Positions 1-6,229 of a stretch of 6,678 bases of DNA are shown one piece after another (position 1 is the stretch's first letter; each line of letters opens with the position of its first letter). Under the pieces are notes generated by a model. It had not been told where the DNA came from. It ran no database searches and saw nothing but the letters and a program-made list of their open reading frames with translations. This stretch comes from Pseudomonadota bacterium (GTDB lineage Bacteria; Pseudomonadota; Gammaproteobacteria; Xanthomonadales; Rhodanobacteraceae). The stretch covers positions 1-6,678 of the forward strand of contig JAJXTX010000145.1 in assembly GCA_021783385.1 (NCBI GenBank). The letters run 5' to 3'. Both the position numbers and the translations under genes were made by a program.

Positions 1-1
1 C

Positions 2-676
2 CACGACGTGGCGCTGCAGAATCTCGACGTCACCTTCGCGATCGACCGTGCCGGCGTGGTCGGCCCCGATGGCGCCACGCATTCGGGCAGCTTCGATCTC
101 AGCTTCCTGCGCTGCCTGCCCAACATGATGATCATGGCGCCGGCCGACGAGAACGAATGCCGCATGATGCTCAGCACCGGCTTCCAGCACGCCGGCCCCG
201 CCGCCGTGCGCTACCCGCGCGGCAGCGGTCCCGGCATCGCGGTACAGAAAACCCTCGCCACGCTGCCGATCGGCAAGGCCGAGCTGCGCCGCCGCGGTCG
301 CGGCCTGGCCCTGCTCAGCTTCGGCGTGATGCTGGCCCCGGCCGCCACGATCGCCGCCGAGCTCGACGCCAGCCTGGTCAACATGCGCTTCGTCAAGCCG
401 CTGGACGAGGCGCTGCTGATCGAGCTGGCAAAAACCCACGACGCCTTCGTCACGCTGGAAGACAACGCCGTCGCCGGCGGCGCCGGCTCCGCCGTGGCCG
501 AATGCCTCGCCGCCCACGGCATCGTCAAGCCGCTCCTGCACCTCGGCCTTCCGGACGTCTATCTGGAACACGGCAGCCGCGAGGAAGTGCTGAGCATGGC
601 CGGCCTCGACCTGCCCGGCATCCGCCGCGCCATCCACGCGCGGTTCCCGCAGCTGAGCGTCGCCAGCGTGGGGTGA
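2..676 (+). CDS. dxs: 1-deoxy-D-xylulose-5-phosphate synthase, C-terminal part (5' end outside window)
   Basis: Dxs is the thiamine-diphosphate enzyme that condenses pyruvate with D-glyceraldehyde 3-phosphate to make DXP, the first step of the MEP isoprenoid pathway and also a precursor of thiamine and pyridoxal phosphate; it is cytoplasmic. The frame is open from base 2 to the TGA at 674-676, giving 224 residues, roughly the last third of a family member of about 620-640 residues. Visible family motifs are [18 protein letters not shown] at the very start, [28 protein letters not shown] and [11 protein letters not shown]. The arginines in LSFLRC and VRYPRG correspond to those known to bind the substrate phosphate. 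The final part ([33 protein letters not shown]) is the transketolase C-terminal domain. The catalytic N-terminal domain lies outside the window, so intactness of the whole gene cannot be judged. The visible part shows no frameshift or missing motif. The identification is secure. Confidence 0.97.
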   Translation, partial: HDVALQNLDVTFAIDRAGVVGPDGATHSGSFDLSFLRCLPNMMIMAPADENECRMMLSTGFQHAGPAAVRYPRGSGPGIAVQKTLATLPIGKAELRRRGRGLALLSFGVMLAPAATIAAELDASLVNMRFVKPLDEALLIELAKTHDAFVTLEDNAVAGGAGSAVAECLAAHGIVKPLLHLGLPDVYLEHGSREEVLSMAGLDLPGIRRAIHARFPQLSVASVG

Positions 677-702
677 GTGGCGGACTGTCGCTGGCGCTCA
701 GC
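652..702. repeat. Long imperfect inverted repeat across the dxs stop
   Basis: The left arm is 652-668 (GCTGAGCGTCGCCAGCG) and the right arm is 689-702 (CGCTGGCGCTCAGC). The right arm is the exact reverse complement of the left except for three extra bases in the left arm, giving a 14-bp stem with a 3-nt bulge and a 20-nt loop. The left arm lies in the last dxs codons and the loop contains the TGA. No T-run follows the right arm, so it is not a canonical intrinsic terminator. It could still stabilise the mRNA 3' end, end transcription weakly, or be a small repeat element. The structure is read directly; the role is open. Confidence 0.6.
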
Positions 703-730
703 AATCCTTCGCCTGCCTGACGACGCCAAC

Positions 731-735
731 GAGAG
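731..735 (+). promoter_or_regulatory. Ribosome binding site of the antitoxin gene
   Basis: GAGAG lies 8 bases before the GTG at 744. It is the only purine-rich stretch near the 5' end of the open frame and supports the GTG start. Confidence 0.5.
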
Positions 736-743
736 ACACCATC

Positions 744-1001
744 GTGGCTTCGATCAGCGCCAACCCTCTGAAGGCCCAGGGCGTCTCCGCCATCGCCGAA
801 GTGCTGGCCGACGCGACCGACGCCATGGTGTCGGTGCGCGGCAAGGATCGCTTCGTGGTGATGGACATCGAGCATTACCATTACCTGCGCGAGTGCGAGC
901 TGACCGCCGCGCTGGCAGAGAGTCAGGTGGACCTGGCGGCAGGCCGCTTCGTCAAGGCGTCGGTCGACGCCCATATGGGGCGTCTGGCCAAGCTGCCCTG
1001 A
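744..1001 (+). CDS. Phd/YefM-family antitoxin, apparently without its toxin
   Basis: This 85-residue protein resembles antitoxins of the Phd/YefM (prevent-host-death) family, which bind their own promoter through an N-terminal domain and neutralise a RelE/ParE- or Doc-type toxin with an acidic C-terminal helix. The N-terminal part (about 1-48) has the family pattern: SANPLKAQGVSAI, then VSVRGKDRFVVMDIEHYHYL around 30-48. After it comes the helical tail RECELTAALAESQVDLAAGRF. The start is GTG at 744, chosen because GAGAG at 731-735 gives a Shine-Dalgarno site about 8 bases upstream and the family similarity begins there. The gene is 67 bases after dxs on the same strand. Toxins of this type normally follow directly, often with overlapping stop and start. 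Here only 133 bases remain before the end of the convergent prmC gene, and no toxin frame fits in them. It is therefore an orphan, either a remnant or an antitoxin serving a toxin elsewhere. The family call is from remembered resemblance. Confidence 0.8.
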   Translation: MASISANPLKAQGVSAIAEVLADATDAMVSVRGKDRFVVMDIEHYHYLRECELTAALAESQVDLAAGRFVKASVDAHMGRLAKLP

Positions 1002-1021
1002 GCAACAGCCTGGCCTTCACC

Positions 1022-1091
1022 GGTGTCGTAGCAGGTGAAGGTCAGCGTCTCCCCCGGCGCTGACGCTGGTCATGCGGTTGAGACCGTCATA
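1022..1091 (-). pseudogene. Frameshifted fragment of an RHS/YD-repeat protein
   Basis: On the minus strand, 1091 down to 1059 reads YDGLNRMTSVS, the typical core of an RHS/YD repeat (consensus like YDxLNRLTSVS). Read one frame over, 1060 down to 1022 continues as APGETLTFTCYDT, which also fits an RHS repeat, where a short strand ending in YD-like residues follows. The two halves are joined only if a one-base shift near 1059-1060 is allowed, so the fragment cannot encode a functional repeat. RHS proteins are large secreted or surface toxin-delivery proteins with many such repeats; here about one repeat survives between the antitoxin and prmC. There is no start codon, signal or rest of the gene. 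The match is short, so chance resemblance cannot be excluded, but two adjacent pieces in the right order make a remnant the better explanation. Confidence 0.45.
1041..1064. repeat. Perfect 7-bp inverted repeat in the convergent gap
   Basis: GTCAGCG (1041-1047) and CGCTGAC (1058-1064) are exact reverse complements separated by 10 bases. The hairpin sits between the antitoxin (plus) and prmC (minus), where a shared bidirectional terminator would be expected. Neither side is followed by a T-run, so a rho-independent terminator is not well supported. The hairpin also overlaps the RHS-like fragment. Confidence 0.4.
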
Positions 1092-1134
1092 GCCCCCAAT
1101 GATGCCGGAGTACGGAACATCCCTCTGCGTATCA

Positions 1135-1971
1135 TCAGCCCGTCCATCCATCACAACGCCCCCCGCTCACCCGCTCCCGCTGTTCCAGATCCTGCGCAGT
1201 GAACACCTCAGCGTAGCCGGCCTCGTGCAGCAGGGCGCGGGCGGCGGTGCCCTGGTTCCAGCCGTGCTCGAACAACAGCCAGCCGCCGGGGATGAGGTGG
1301 CCGCGTGAGTCGCGGACGATGCGGCGGATGTCGTCGAGGCCGTCGCTGCCGGAGGCCAGCGCGCTGGCGGGCTCGAAGCGCAGGTCCCCCTGCGCCAGGT
1401 GCGGATCGGCCGCCTCGATGTAGGGCGGGTTGGAGACGATCAGGTCGAAGCGCTGGCCGGCCAGCGGCCGCAGCCAGTCGCCCTGCGCGAAGCTGACGTT
1501 GGCAAGGCCCAGCCGCTGCGCGTTGCGGCGCGCGACGAGGAGCGCCGCGGCGCTGGCATCGGTGGCCAGCACCTGCGCTTGCTGGCGCTCGCTGGCGAGC
1601 GCCAGCGCGATGGCGCCGCTGCCGGTGCCCAGATCCGCCACGCGGCAGGCGCGGTCGCGCGGCAGCCGTTCCAGCGCCAGCTCCACCAGCCGCTCGGTGT
1701 CGGCGCGCGGAATCAGCGTGGCCGGCGTCACCTCCAGTTCCAGCGACCAGAAGCCGCTCCGACCGGTGATGTAGGCCACCGGCTCGCCTGCGGCGCGGCG
1801 CTCGACCAGCGCCGCATAAGCCGTCTGGACGTCCATAGCCAGCGCGTCGTCGGCATGCGCGATCAGCCAGCTGCGCGGCCGGCTCAGCGCATGCAGCAGC
1901 AACGCCTCGGCGTCCGTGCGTTCGCCGAGGCGCTGGATGGCGGCGGCCAGCGTGCTGCGCAGATCAGGCAT
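1135..1971 (-). CDS. prmC: Peptide chain release factor N(5)-glutamine methyltransferase
   Basis: PrmC (HemK) uses S-adenosylmethionine to methylate the side-chain amide of the glutamine in the GGQ motif of release factors RF1 and RF2, which improves peptide release at stop codons; it acts in the cytoplasm. The 278-residue length is normal for the family. The N-terminal helical domain that docks the release factor covers about 1-75 and ends in [13 protein letters not shown]. It is followed by [12 protein letters not shown] (86-97), the SAM-binding loop DLGTGSGA (113-120) and the catalytic NPPY (181-184) that positions the glutamine amide. [20 protein letters not shown] (199-218) and [10 protein letters not shown] (232-241) complete the fold. 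No key residue is missing. The ATG at 1969-1971 overlaps the stop of the large upstream membrane-protein gene (ATGCCTGA, 8 bases), so translation is probably coupled and prmC is the downstream operon gene. This start gives the expected N-terminus. In many bacteria prmC lies beside prfA; no release-factor gene is in this window. Confidence 0.97.
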   Translation of the reverse strand: MPDLRSTLAAAIQRLGERTDAEALLLHALSRPRSWLIAHADDALAMDVQTAYAALVERRAAGEPVAYITGRSGFWSLELEVTPATLIPRADTERLVELALERLPRDRACRVADLGTGSGAIALALASERQQAQVLATDASAAALLVARRNAQRLGLANVSFAQGDWLRPLAGQRFDLIVSNPPYIEAADPHLAQGDLRFEPASALASGSDGLDDIRRIVRDSRGHLIPGGWLLFEHGWNQGTAARALLHEAGYAEVFTAQDLEQRERVSGGRCDGWTG

Positions 1972-4900
1972 CGTGCGGCGGCTCCGCGGGGTGCGACAAC
2001 GGCGGCGGCATCGACGGCGCGCTGGCCACTTTCGGCGCGCGCGGGCGCCAGTAGCCGCCCTGCGTCCACGCCTCGAAGCCCCAGCGCAGCCAGCCGATCA
2101 GCGCGTTGGCCAGCCACAGCGCCCACGCCAGCATGGCGATCTTGTAGACCCACAGCGACACGCTGACCACGCCGCCGTCGGGCAGCACGCCGCTGCTCTG
2201 GTCGGCGAACCAGTGCAGGTTCCACGCGCTGGAAGCGTTGCCGGCCACATGCATGTCGGGGAGGCCGAGCAGGCCTTTCGGCACCGCCGCCACCAGCACC
2301 AGCAGCGCCAGCGCGGTGAGCGCGGCGAGTCCGAGCTGGAGCAGGTTGAAGCCGCTGCCGTTGACCCGCGTGGACGATACCCCGCGCGCGCGCAGGCCCA
2401 GCAGGATCAGCCACAGCACCACCAGCGCATACGCACTCCAGGCGAACGCGGAGAAGCCCAGCCCCAGCAGCAGCCAGTGGCGGAAACGCAGCGGCGTCGG
2501 CGCGTAACGCCCCAGCAGCCAGGCGACCAGCAGCAGCACCACCAGCTGCGACCAGTACAGCACCGCCGGCCCATCGGTCGGCCCCCACGTCCACAGCACC
2601 CAGCGATCCTGCGGCAGCCGCAGGTTGAGGTCGATGTTGGCCACCGGTGCATGCAGTGCAAATACCGGCGTGCGCAGGCGCGCGGCGATGCCGCCGGGCT
2701 GGCGCAGGCGCAGCGTGTAGTCGTGCGTGCCGGGCAGTAGCGGCAGGCCGAGCTGGCCGTCGCGCACGGCGAGGTTGATCGGCTCGTGGTCGCGGCTGGC
2801 ATCCAGCAATTGCGCACCGGGCGGCAGGCCGATCGCATGCTCACCGCCGCGCGTGCTGCGCGCGCGCAGGCTCAGCGTGGTCTCGCTGGCACGCTGGCCG
2901 ACCGTGCCGGTGACCTGCGCCTGATCGAACGCGAGGCTGGCGCCGGGCACCGCTGGCGGCCGCGTGATGGCCAGCTGCAGCGTCTCGCCGGGCAGCGGCT
3001 GGAAGCGCAGTCCGCTGTCGCTGGCGCTGGCCGGCACGCCGCTGGCATGCACGTGCCACATCGGCGCCGCCTGCACTTGCCACACCTCGGCACGCTCGCC
3101 CAGCGCGGGCGCCTTCAGGCTCAGCGTGGCGGCGTGATCGAGCCGGCTGCGCCAGCGTACTTCGTTCACGCCGGCGTTGAAGGTGACGCTGAGGCGGCCG
3201 GCCTGCACCAGCGCGTCGTCGCCCAGCGGATGCTCGCCCGGCAGCAGCGGCAGCGTGGTGCTGAAACCGCCCTGCTCGGGCGCGATGCGCTCGGCCACGT
3301 TTTCCACCGACCAGTCGACGCCCAGCAGCAGGCGGCGGGTCAGCCGCACGTAGGGCGGAAAGTCCTGCACCGGCGCCAGCGCCTTGCCATCGCTGGCGGT
3401 GCGCACGCGGTTGAGCGCGAGGCTGTCGCCGAGCAGGCGCCCAGCGTCGACGCCTTCCAGCGACCAGCCCGCGCCGCTGAAGCCGATGCGCTGCGGATGC
3501 AGCACGAAGCGCAGGCTGGCGCTCTCGGCCGCGCCGAGGCGATAGCTGAGGTTCACCCGATGCACGCCGCGCTCCAGCCGCAGCAGCAGCTGATCGCCAC
3601 GCCGGCCCAGCGGCACGCCGGAATGGCCGTCCACGCTGACGTCGAGCAGCTGCAGGGCGCCGTCCGGTTGCGGCAACGGCAGCGCGACGGTCGCGCCGGC
3701 GTCCACGTCGAGCGCCACGCTGAGCCCATCGGCGCTGGCTTGCAGTGTCGCCTGCGGCACGGCCGCGCACTCCGGCACACAGGCCGGTGCCTCGGTGAGC
3801 CGGTCGCGCAGCCGGGTCAACATCTCCTGGCTGGGCAGCGCCTGATTCGGCATCACCTGGGCATGCGCGCCGGCGGGCAGCAGCGCCAGCACCAGCCACA
3901 CGGCGCCGACCACGGCGCCAGCGCGCGGCTGCAGCCAGCGCGCGCGCAGTGGCAGCCACAGCAGCAGCGCGAGCCGGGCCAGCAGCGCCACCAGCAGGCC
4001 GACCAGCAGCACCCGCAGCAGCCGCACCAGCCATGCCGGCGCGATCACCAGGCGGGTGGTCTGGGTCGCGGTGACCGGGCCGGACCAGCCAAGGCGGTAA
4101 TCGTTGCCGACATCCCAGTGCGGTGCGCCGGCGCCGGCCTGGATCAGCTCATGGCTGGCCAGCTCGCGGCTGGCGCTGCTCGTCATGCCGGTGACCGTGA
4201 CGCTGGCCGGCGACGGAGCAAACTTCGCCATGCTGCGGGACACCCCGGTGGCATTGTCGGCAGGGGGCGCCGGCGGGGCGGGCGGGCTCATCGCCATCTC
4301 CGCGACAGGTGGCGGTGGCGGCGGCGGTGGCTGGATGAAGTTGGCCTGCATCGCGCGTCCAGCCGCCATGCTCTCCAGCTGCGGGTGCAGCGCGTATTGC
4401 AGCTCGCGGGCGGCGAACGGCAGCGTCCACAGCACGGCCAGCGCCCACACCACGCTCGCGCCGATCCGCGCACCCAGCCGCAGGCGCCCTTCCGGCAGCG
4501 CGCGCAGCAGCAGCACCAGCGCCAGGGTCAGCGCCAGCGTCCAGCGCGGCGCGCCCGACTCGTGCTGCGCCAGCGCCAGAAACACCGCCGTCAGCAGCGC
4601 CCAGCGCCAGCCCAGCAGGCGACCGGCGAGCAGCGCGATCATCGCCACCACGAACAGATCCAGCAGGCTCCACTGCGCCAGCCACGAGTCGGGCGAGCGA
4701 TCCGCGCCGGGCGCGCCGAGCAGGCGGTAGCCGTAGGGCAGGTGCAGCTGGCCGTCGATGCCTTCCAGCGGCACTTGCCAGCCCGCCGTGGGGATCGCGC
4801 CGCCGTGCGCGGGCAGCCGAAGGCCGGCGCGCAGATCGAACTGCTGTTCGCGCAGCTCGACGCCGCTGCGGCCATCCCTGCCCTGGCTGATCAGCAGCGG

Positions 4901-6070
4901 CTCATCGCCCTGCGCGGCCCGCTGCAGCTGCCACGGCGCGGCCACGTCGAGCCGCTGCCGATGGCGCAGCGTGCCGCTGAGATGATCGACCACGCTGAGC
5001 CCGCGGCCGTCGAAGTCCAGCCACAGCTGACGCTGCACGTGCAGCTGATCGCCCTGCCCACCCTCGTCGCCGCGGGTGACCGTGCTGAGGGTCAGGCTGT
5101 CGGCATCATTCAGCACATACGCCGGCAGCTCGCGCCATGGCGCCGGCACGCCGGCCTGCGCGGCGTCGGTGGCGTGGCCCTCCACGCGCGTGCTGCGCAG
5201 ACTGCTGTCGTCAGCGTAGCTCCAGATCTCCTGGCGTGGCCACGGCGGCGGCGGCAGCGTCATGGCGAGCTTTCCCGGCGTGACGGTGGCGCGTGCGGCC
5301 AGCGTGAGCGTCCATTGTCCCGGCCGCAGCTGCACGCGCAGGCGGCCGTCGTTTTCCAGCCGCGCCGGCAGCTCGCCGCCGAGTGCGGTGGCAACGAAGC
5401 CGGCCGGCAGCACCGGCCCCAGCAGCTGCTCGCGCGCACTGCCGGTGACGTTGAACTGCAGCTGCGTTTCAAGCATCGCCGGCAGCCCGTCCTGCAGCCG
5501 CCGATACACGCGCAGCGACAACGCATCGGCGGCACGCTGGGCGGCGGCCGCCTCGCCCAGGGTCAGCTGCTCGCCGTTGCGCTCGATGCGCTGCACCGCC
5601 GCGCCGTCGACGCTCAGCGCGATCAGCGCGATCGACGCCGGCACGCGCAGCCGGGCGGGCGGCGCGTTCCACGGCAGCGTGCCGCGCAGCTGGTAGCTGC
5701 CGGGCGGCAGCCACAGCATCGGCTGCCCCGCGCGCTGCAGCACGATCGCCGGCTGGTTGTTGCTGGTGACCTGCTGCGGCCAGTGGCGCGCATCGCCGGG
5801 CAGCGCCACCCAGCTGGGCGCATCCACCTGCACGTCGAGCTCGAAGCGGCCGCCGTCCGGGTCGGCCTGCAGCGTCAGCTGGCCCGGCCACGCGCACTGC
5901 CGGCTTTCGGCATCCGGCAGCTGGCTGGCCAGAAACGGACAGGCGTGCTGCGGTACGTCGTGCAGCACCCAGCCCTGCCAGTCGCGCAGCGGCGGCGGGA
6001 TGTCCTGCCCCATCAGCGGTGCGGCAAACAGCAAGCACAGCGCCAGCGCTGCCAGCGATCGACCAAGCAT
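1964..6070 (-). CDS. Giant two-module polytopic membrane protein, function unknown
   Basis: I do not recognise this 1368-residue protein. Residues 1-22 ([21 protein letters not shown]) look like a signal peptide. A beta-rich extracytoplasmic domain follows (about 23-468), then four membrane segments (about 469-489, 489-502, 510-523, 537-554), with arginine-rich loops on the predicted cytoplasmic side. A Pro/Ala-rich linker (580-605, eight prolines at 581-588) runs into a Ser/Thr-rich stretch containing [14 protein letters not shown], then membrane segments at 680-706 and 717-737. A second beta-rich extracytoplasmic domain (about 739-1169) is followed by four or five membrane segments (1172-1188, 1199-1225 perhaps as a hairpin, 1244-1264, 1303-1329) and a basic, Pro-rich tail. 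The only cysteines of the mature chain are 44 and 59 in domain one and 764 and 768 in domain two, so disulphides are likely. ATG at 6070 is preferred over an in-frame ATG at 6103 because GGGAGAA precedes it and the signal peptide begins there. No catalytic motif is visible. A structural, sensing or assembly role at the inner membrane is inference only. Confidence 0.9.
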   Translation of the reverse strand: MLGRSLAALALCLLFAAPLMGQDIPPPLRDWQGWVLHDVPQHACPFLASQLPDAESRQCAWPGQLTLQADPDGGRFELDVQVDAPSWVALPGDARHWPQQVTSNNQPAIVLQRAGQPMLWLPPGSYQLRGTLPWNAPPARLRVPASIALIALSVDGAAVQRIERNGEQLTLGEAAAAQRAADALSLRVYRRLQDGLPAMLETQLQFNVTGSAREQLLGPVLPAGFVATALGGELPARLENDGRLRVQLRPGQWTLTLAARATVTPGKLAMTLPPPPWPRQEIWSYADDSSLRSTRVEGHATDAAQAGVPAPWRELPAYVLNDADSLTLSTVTRGDEGGQGDQLHVQRQLWLDFDGRGLSVVDHLSGTLRHRQRLDVAAPWQLQRAAQGDEPLLISQGRDGRSGVELREQQFDLRAGLRLPAHGGAIPTAGWQVPLEGIDGQLHLPYGYRLLGAPGADRSPDSWLAQWSLLDLFVVAMIALLAGRLLGWRWALLTAVFLALAQHESGAPRWTLALTLALVLLLRALPEGRLRLGARIGASVVWALAVLWTLPFAARELQYALHPQLESMAAGRAMQANFIQPPPPPPPPVAEMAMSPPAPPAPPADNATGVSRSMAKFAPSPASVTVTGMTSSASRELASHELIQAGAGAPHWDVGNDYRLGWSGPVTATQTTRLVIAPAWLVRLLRVLLVGLLVALLARLALLLWLPLRARWLQPRAGAVVGAVWLVLALLPAGAHAQVMPNQALPSQEMLTRLRDRLTEAPACVPECAAVPQATLQASADGLSVALDVDAGATVALPLPQPDGALQLLDVSVDGHSGVPLGRRGDQLLLRLERGVHRVNLSYRLGAAESASLRFVLHPQRIGFSGAGWSLEGVDAGRLLGDSLALNRVRTASDGKALAPVQDFPPYVRLTRRLLLGVDWSVENVAERIAPEQGGFSTTLPLLPGEHPLGDDALVQAGRLSVTFNAGVNEVRWRSRLDHAATLSLKAPALGERAEVWQVQAAPMWHVHASGVPASASDSGLRFQPLPGETLQLAITRPPAVPGASLAFDQAQVTGTVGQRASETTLSLRARSTRGGEHAIGLPPGAQLLDASRDHEPINLAVRDGQLGLPLLPGTHDYTLRLRQPGGIAARLRTPVFALHAPVANIDLNLRLPQDRWVLWTWGPTDGPAVLYWSQLVVLLLVAWLLGRYAPTPLRFRHWLLLGLGFSAFAWSAYALVVLWLILLGLRARGVSSTRVNGSGFNLLQLGLAALTALALLVLVAAVPKGLLGLPDMHVAGNASSAWNLHWFADQSSGVLPDGGVVSVSLWVYKIAMLAWALWLANALIGWLRWGFEAWTQGGYWRPRAPKVASAPSMPPPLSHPAEPPHDA

Positions 6071-6074
6071 GACG

Positions 6075-6083
6075 TTCTCCCTG
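6075..6083 (-). promoter_or_regulatory. Ribosome binding site that fixes the start of the giant membrane protein
   Basis: On the minus strand AGGGAGAAC lies just before the ATG at 6070, with the GGAG core 6-7 bases upstream. This is the strongest Shine-Dalgarno match in the window. It decides for this start over the ATG 33 bases further upstream, which would also add residues in front of a clean signal peptide. Confidence 0.75.
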
Positions 6084-6103
6084 TAGGCCCGTGGGGCGGC
6101 CAC

Positions 6104-6109
6104 AGTGTA
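6104..6109 (-). promoter_or_regulatory. Candidate -10 box for the membrane protein-prmC operon
   Basis: TACACT on the minus strand matches four of six bases of TATAAT and lies 33 bases upstream of the ATG, which would give a short leader. It is one of the few AT-bearing hexamers in this GC-rich gap. No good -35 box is found at the usual 16-18 base spacing, so this is a weak proposal. No convincing promoter could be picked for the divergent hydrolase gene. Confidence 0.25.
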
Positions 6110-6229
6110 GGCGGAACACGGCAGTCACACAGCGGCGCCTGCATCCTGCGCCGGGCCGGCCACGTATGTGTCTGGCGCACGGCGCGCCGCGCGCGCATCG
6201 CCCTAGCCTCTCCACTGCACGGAAACCGC

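Larger units (their letters stand above)
6071..6229. other. Divergent intergenic region with promoters for both flanking genes
   Basis: This 159-bp gap separates the start of the membrane protein-prmC operon (minus) from the lipoprotein hydrolase gene (plus). It must hold at least the signals for both unless transcription enters from outside. Apart from the weak -10 box noted separately, I see only GC-rich sequence, including the palindrome GGCGCGCC near 6181-6188. I see no clear operator, riboswitch or RNA gene. Confidence 0.55.

Noticed and set aside
677..1063. 128-codon plus-strand frame overlapping the antitoxin
   Set aside because: Arg-rich and without recognisable motifs; the frame starting at 744 encodes the antitoxin-family protein.
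1041..1064. Hairpin as a rho-independent terminator for the antitoxin or prmC
   Set aside because: No T-run follows on either strand, so it is listed only as an inverted repeat.
1916..2740. Long plus-strand open frame (274 codons) opposite the giant membrane gene
   Set aside because: It is Arg/Gln/His-rich low-complexity sequence with no family motif, typical of antisense frames in GC-rich DNA; the minus-strand frame has a signal peptide, membrane segments and coherent domains.
2841..4034. 397-codon minus-strand frame inside the giant gene
   Set aside because: Almost entirely Ala, Arg and Gly, as expected from an alternative frame of GC-rich coding sequence.
4307..4330. CCN-type repeats as a microsatellite or CRISPR-like element
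   Set aside because: The tract simply encodes eight prolines within a continuous reading frame; there are no spaced direct repeats.
4104..4730. Plus-strand open frame with a glycine run (GGGGGGGG)
   Set aside because: The glycine run is the antisense image of the proline tract on the minus strand; the rest is Ser/Arg/Ala-rich noise.
6071..6103. Upstream ATG at 6103 as start of the giant membrane protein
   Set aside because: It adds eleven residues before a clean signal peptide and lacks a ribosome site as good as the one before the ATG at 6070.
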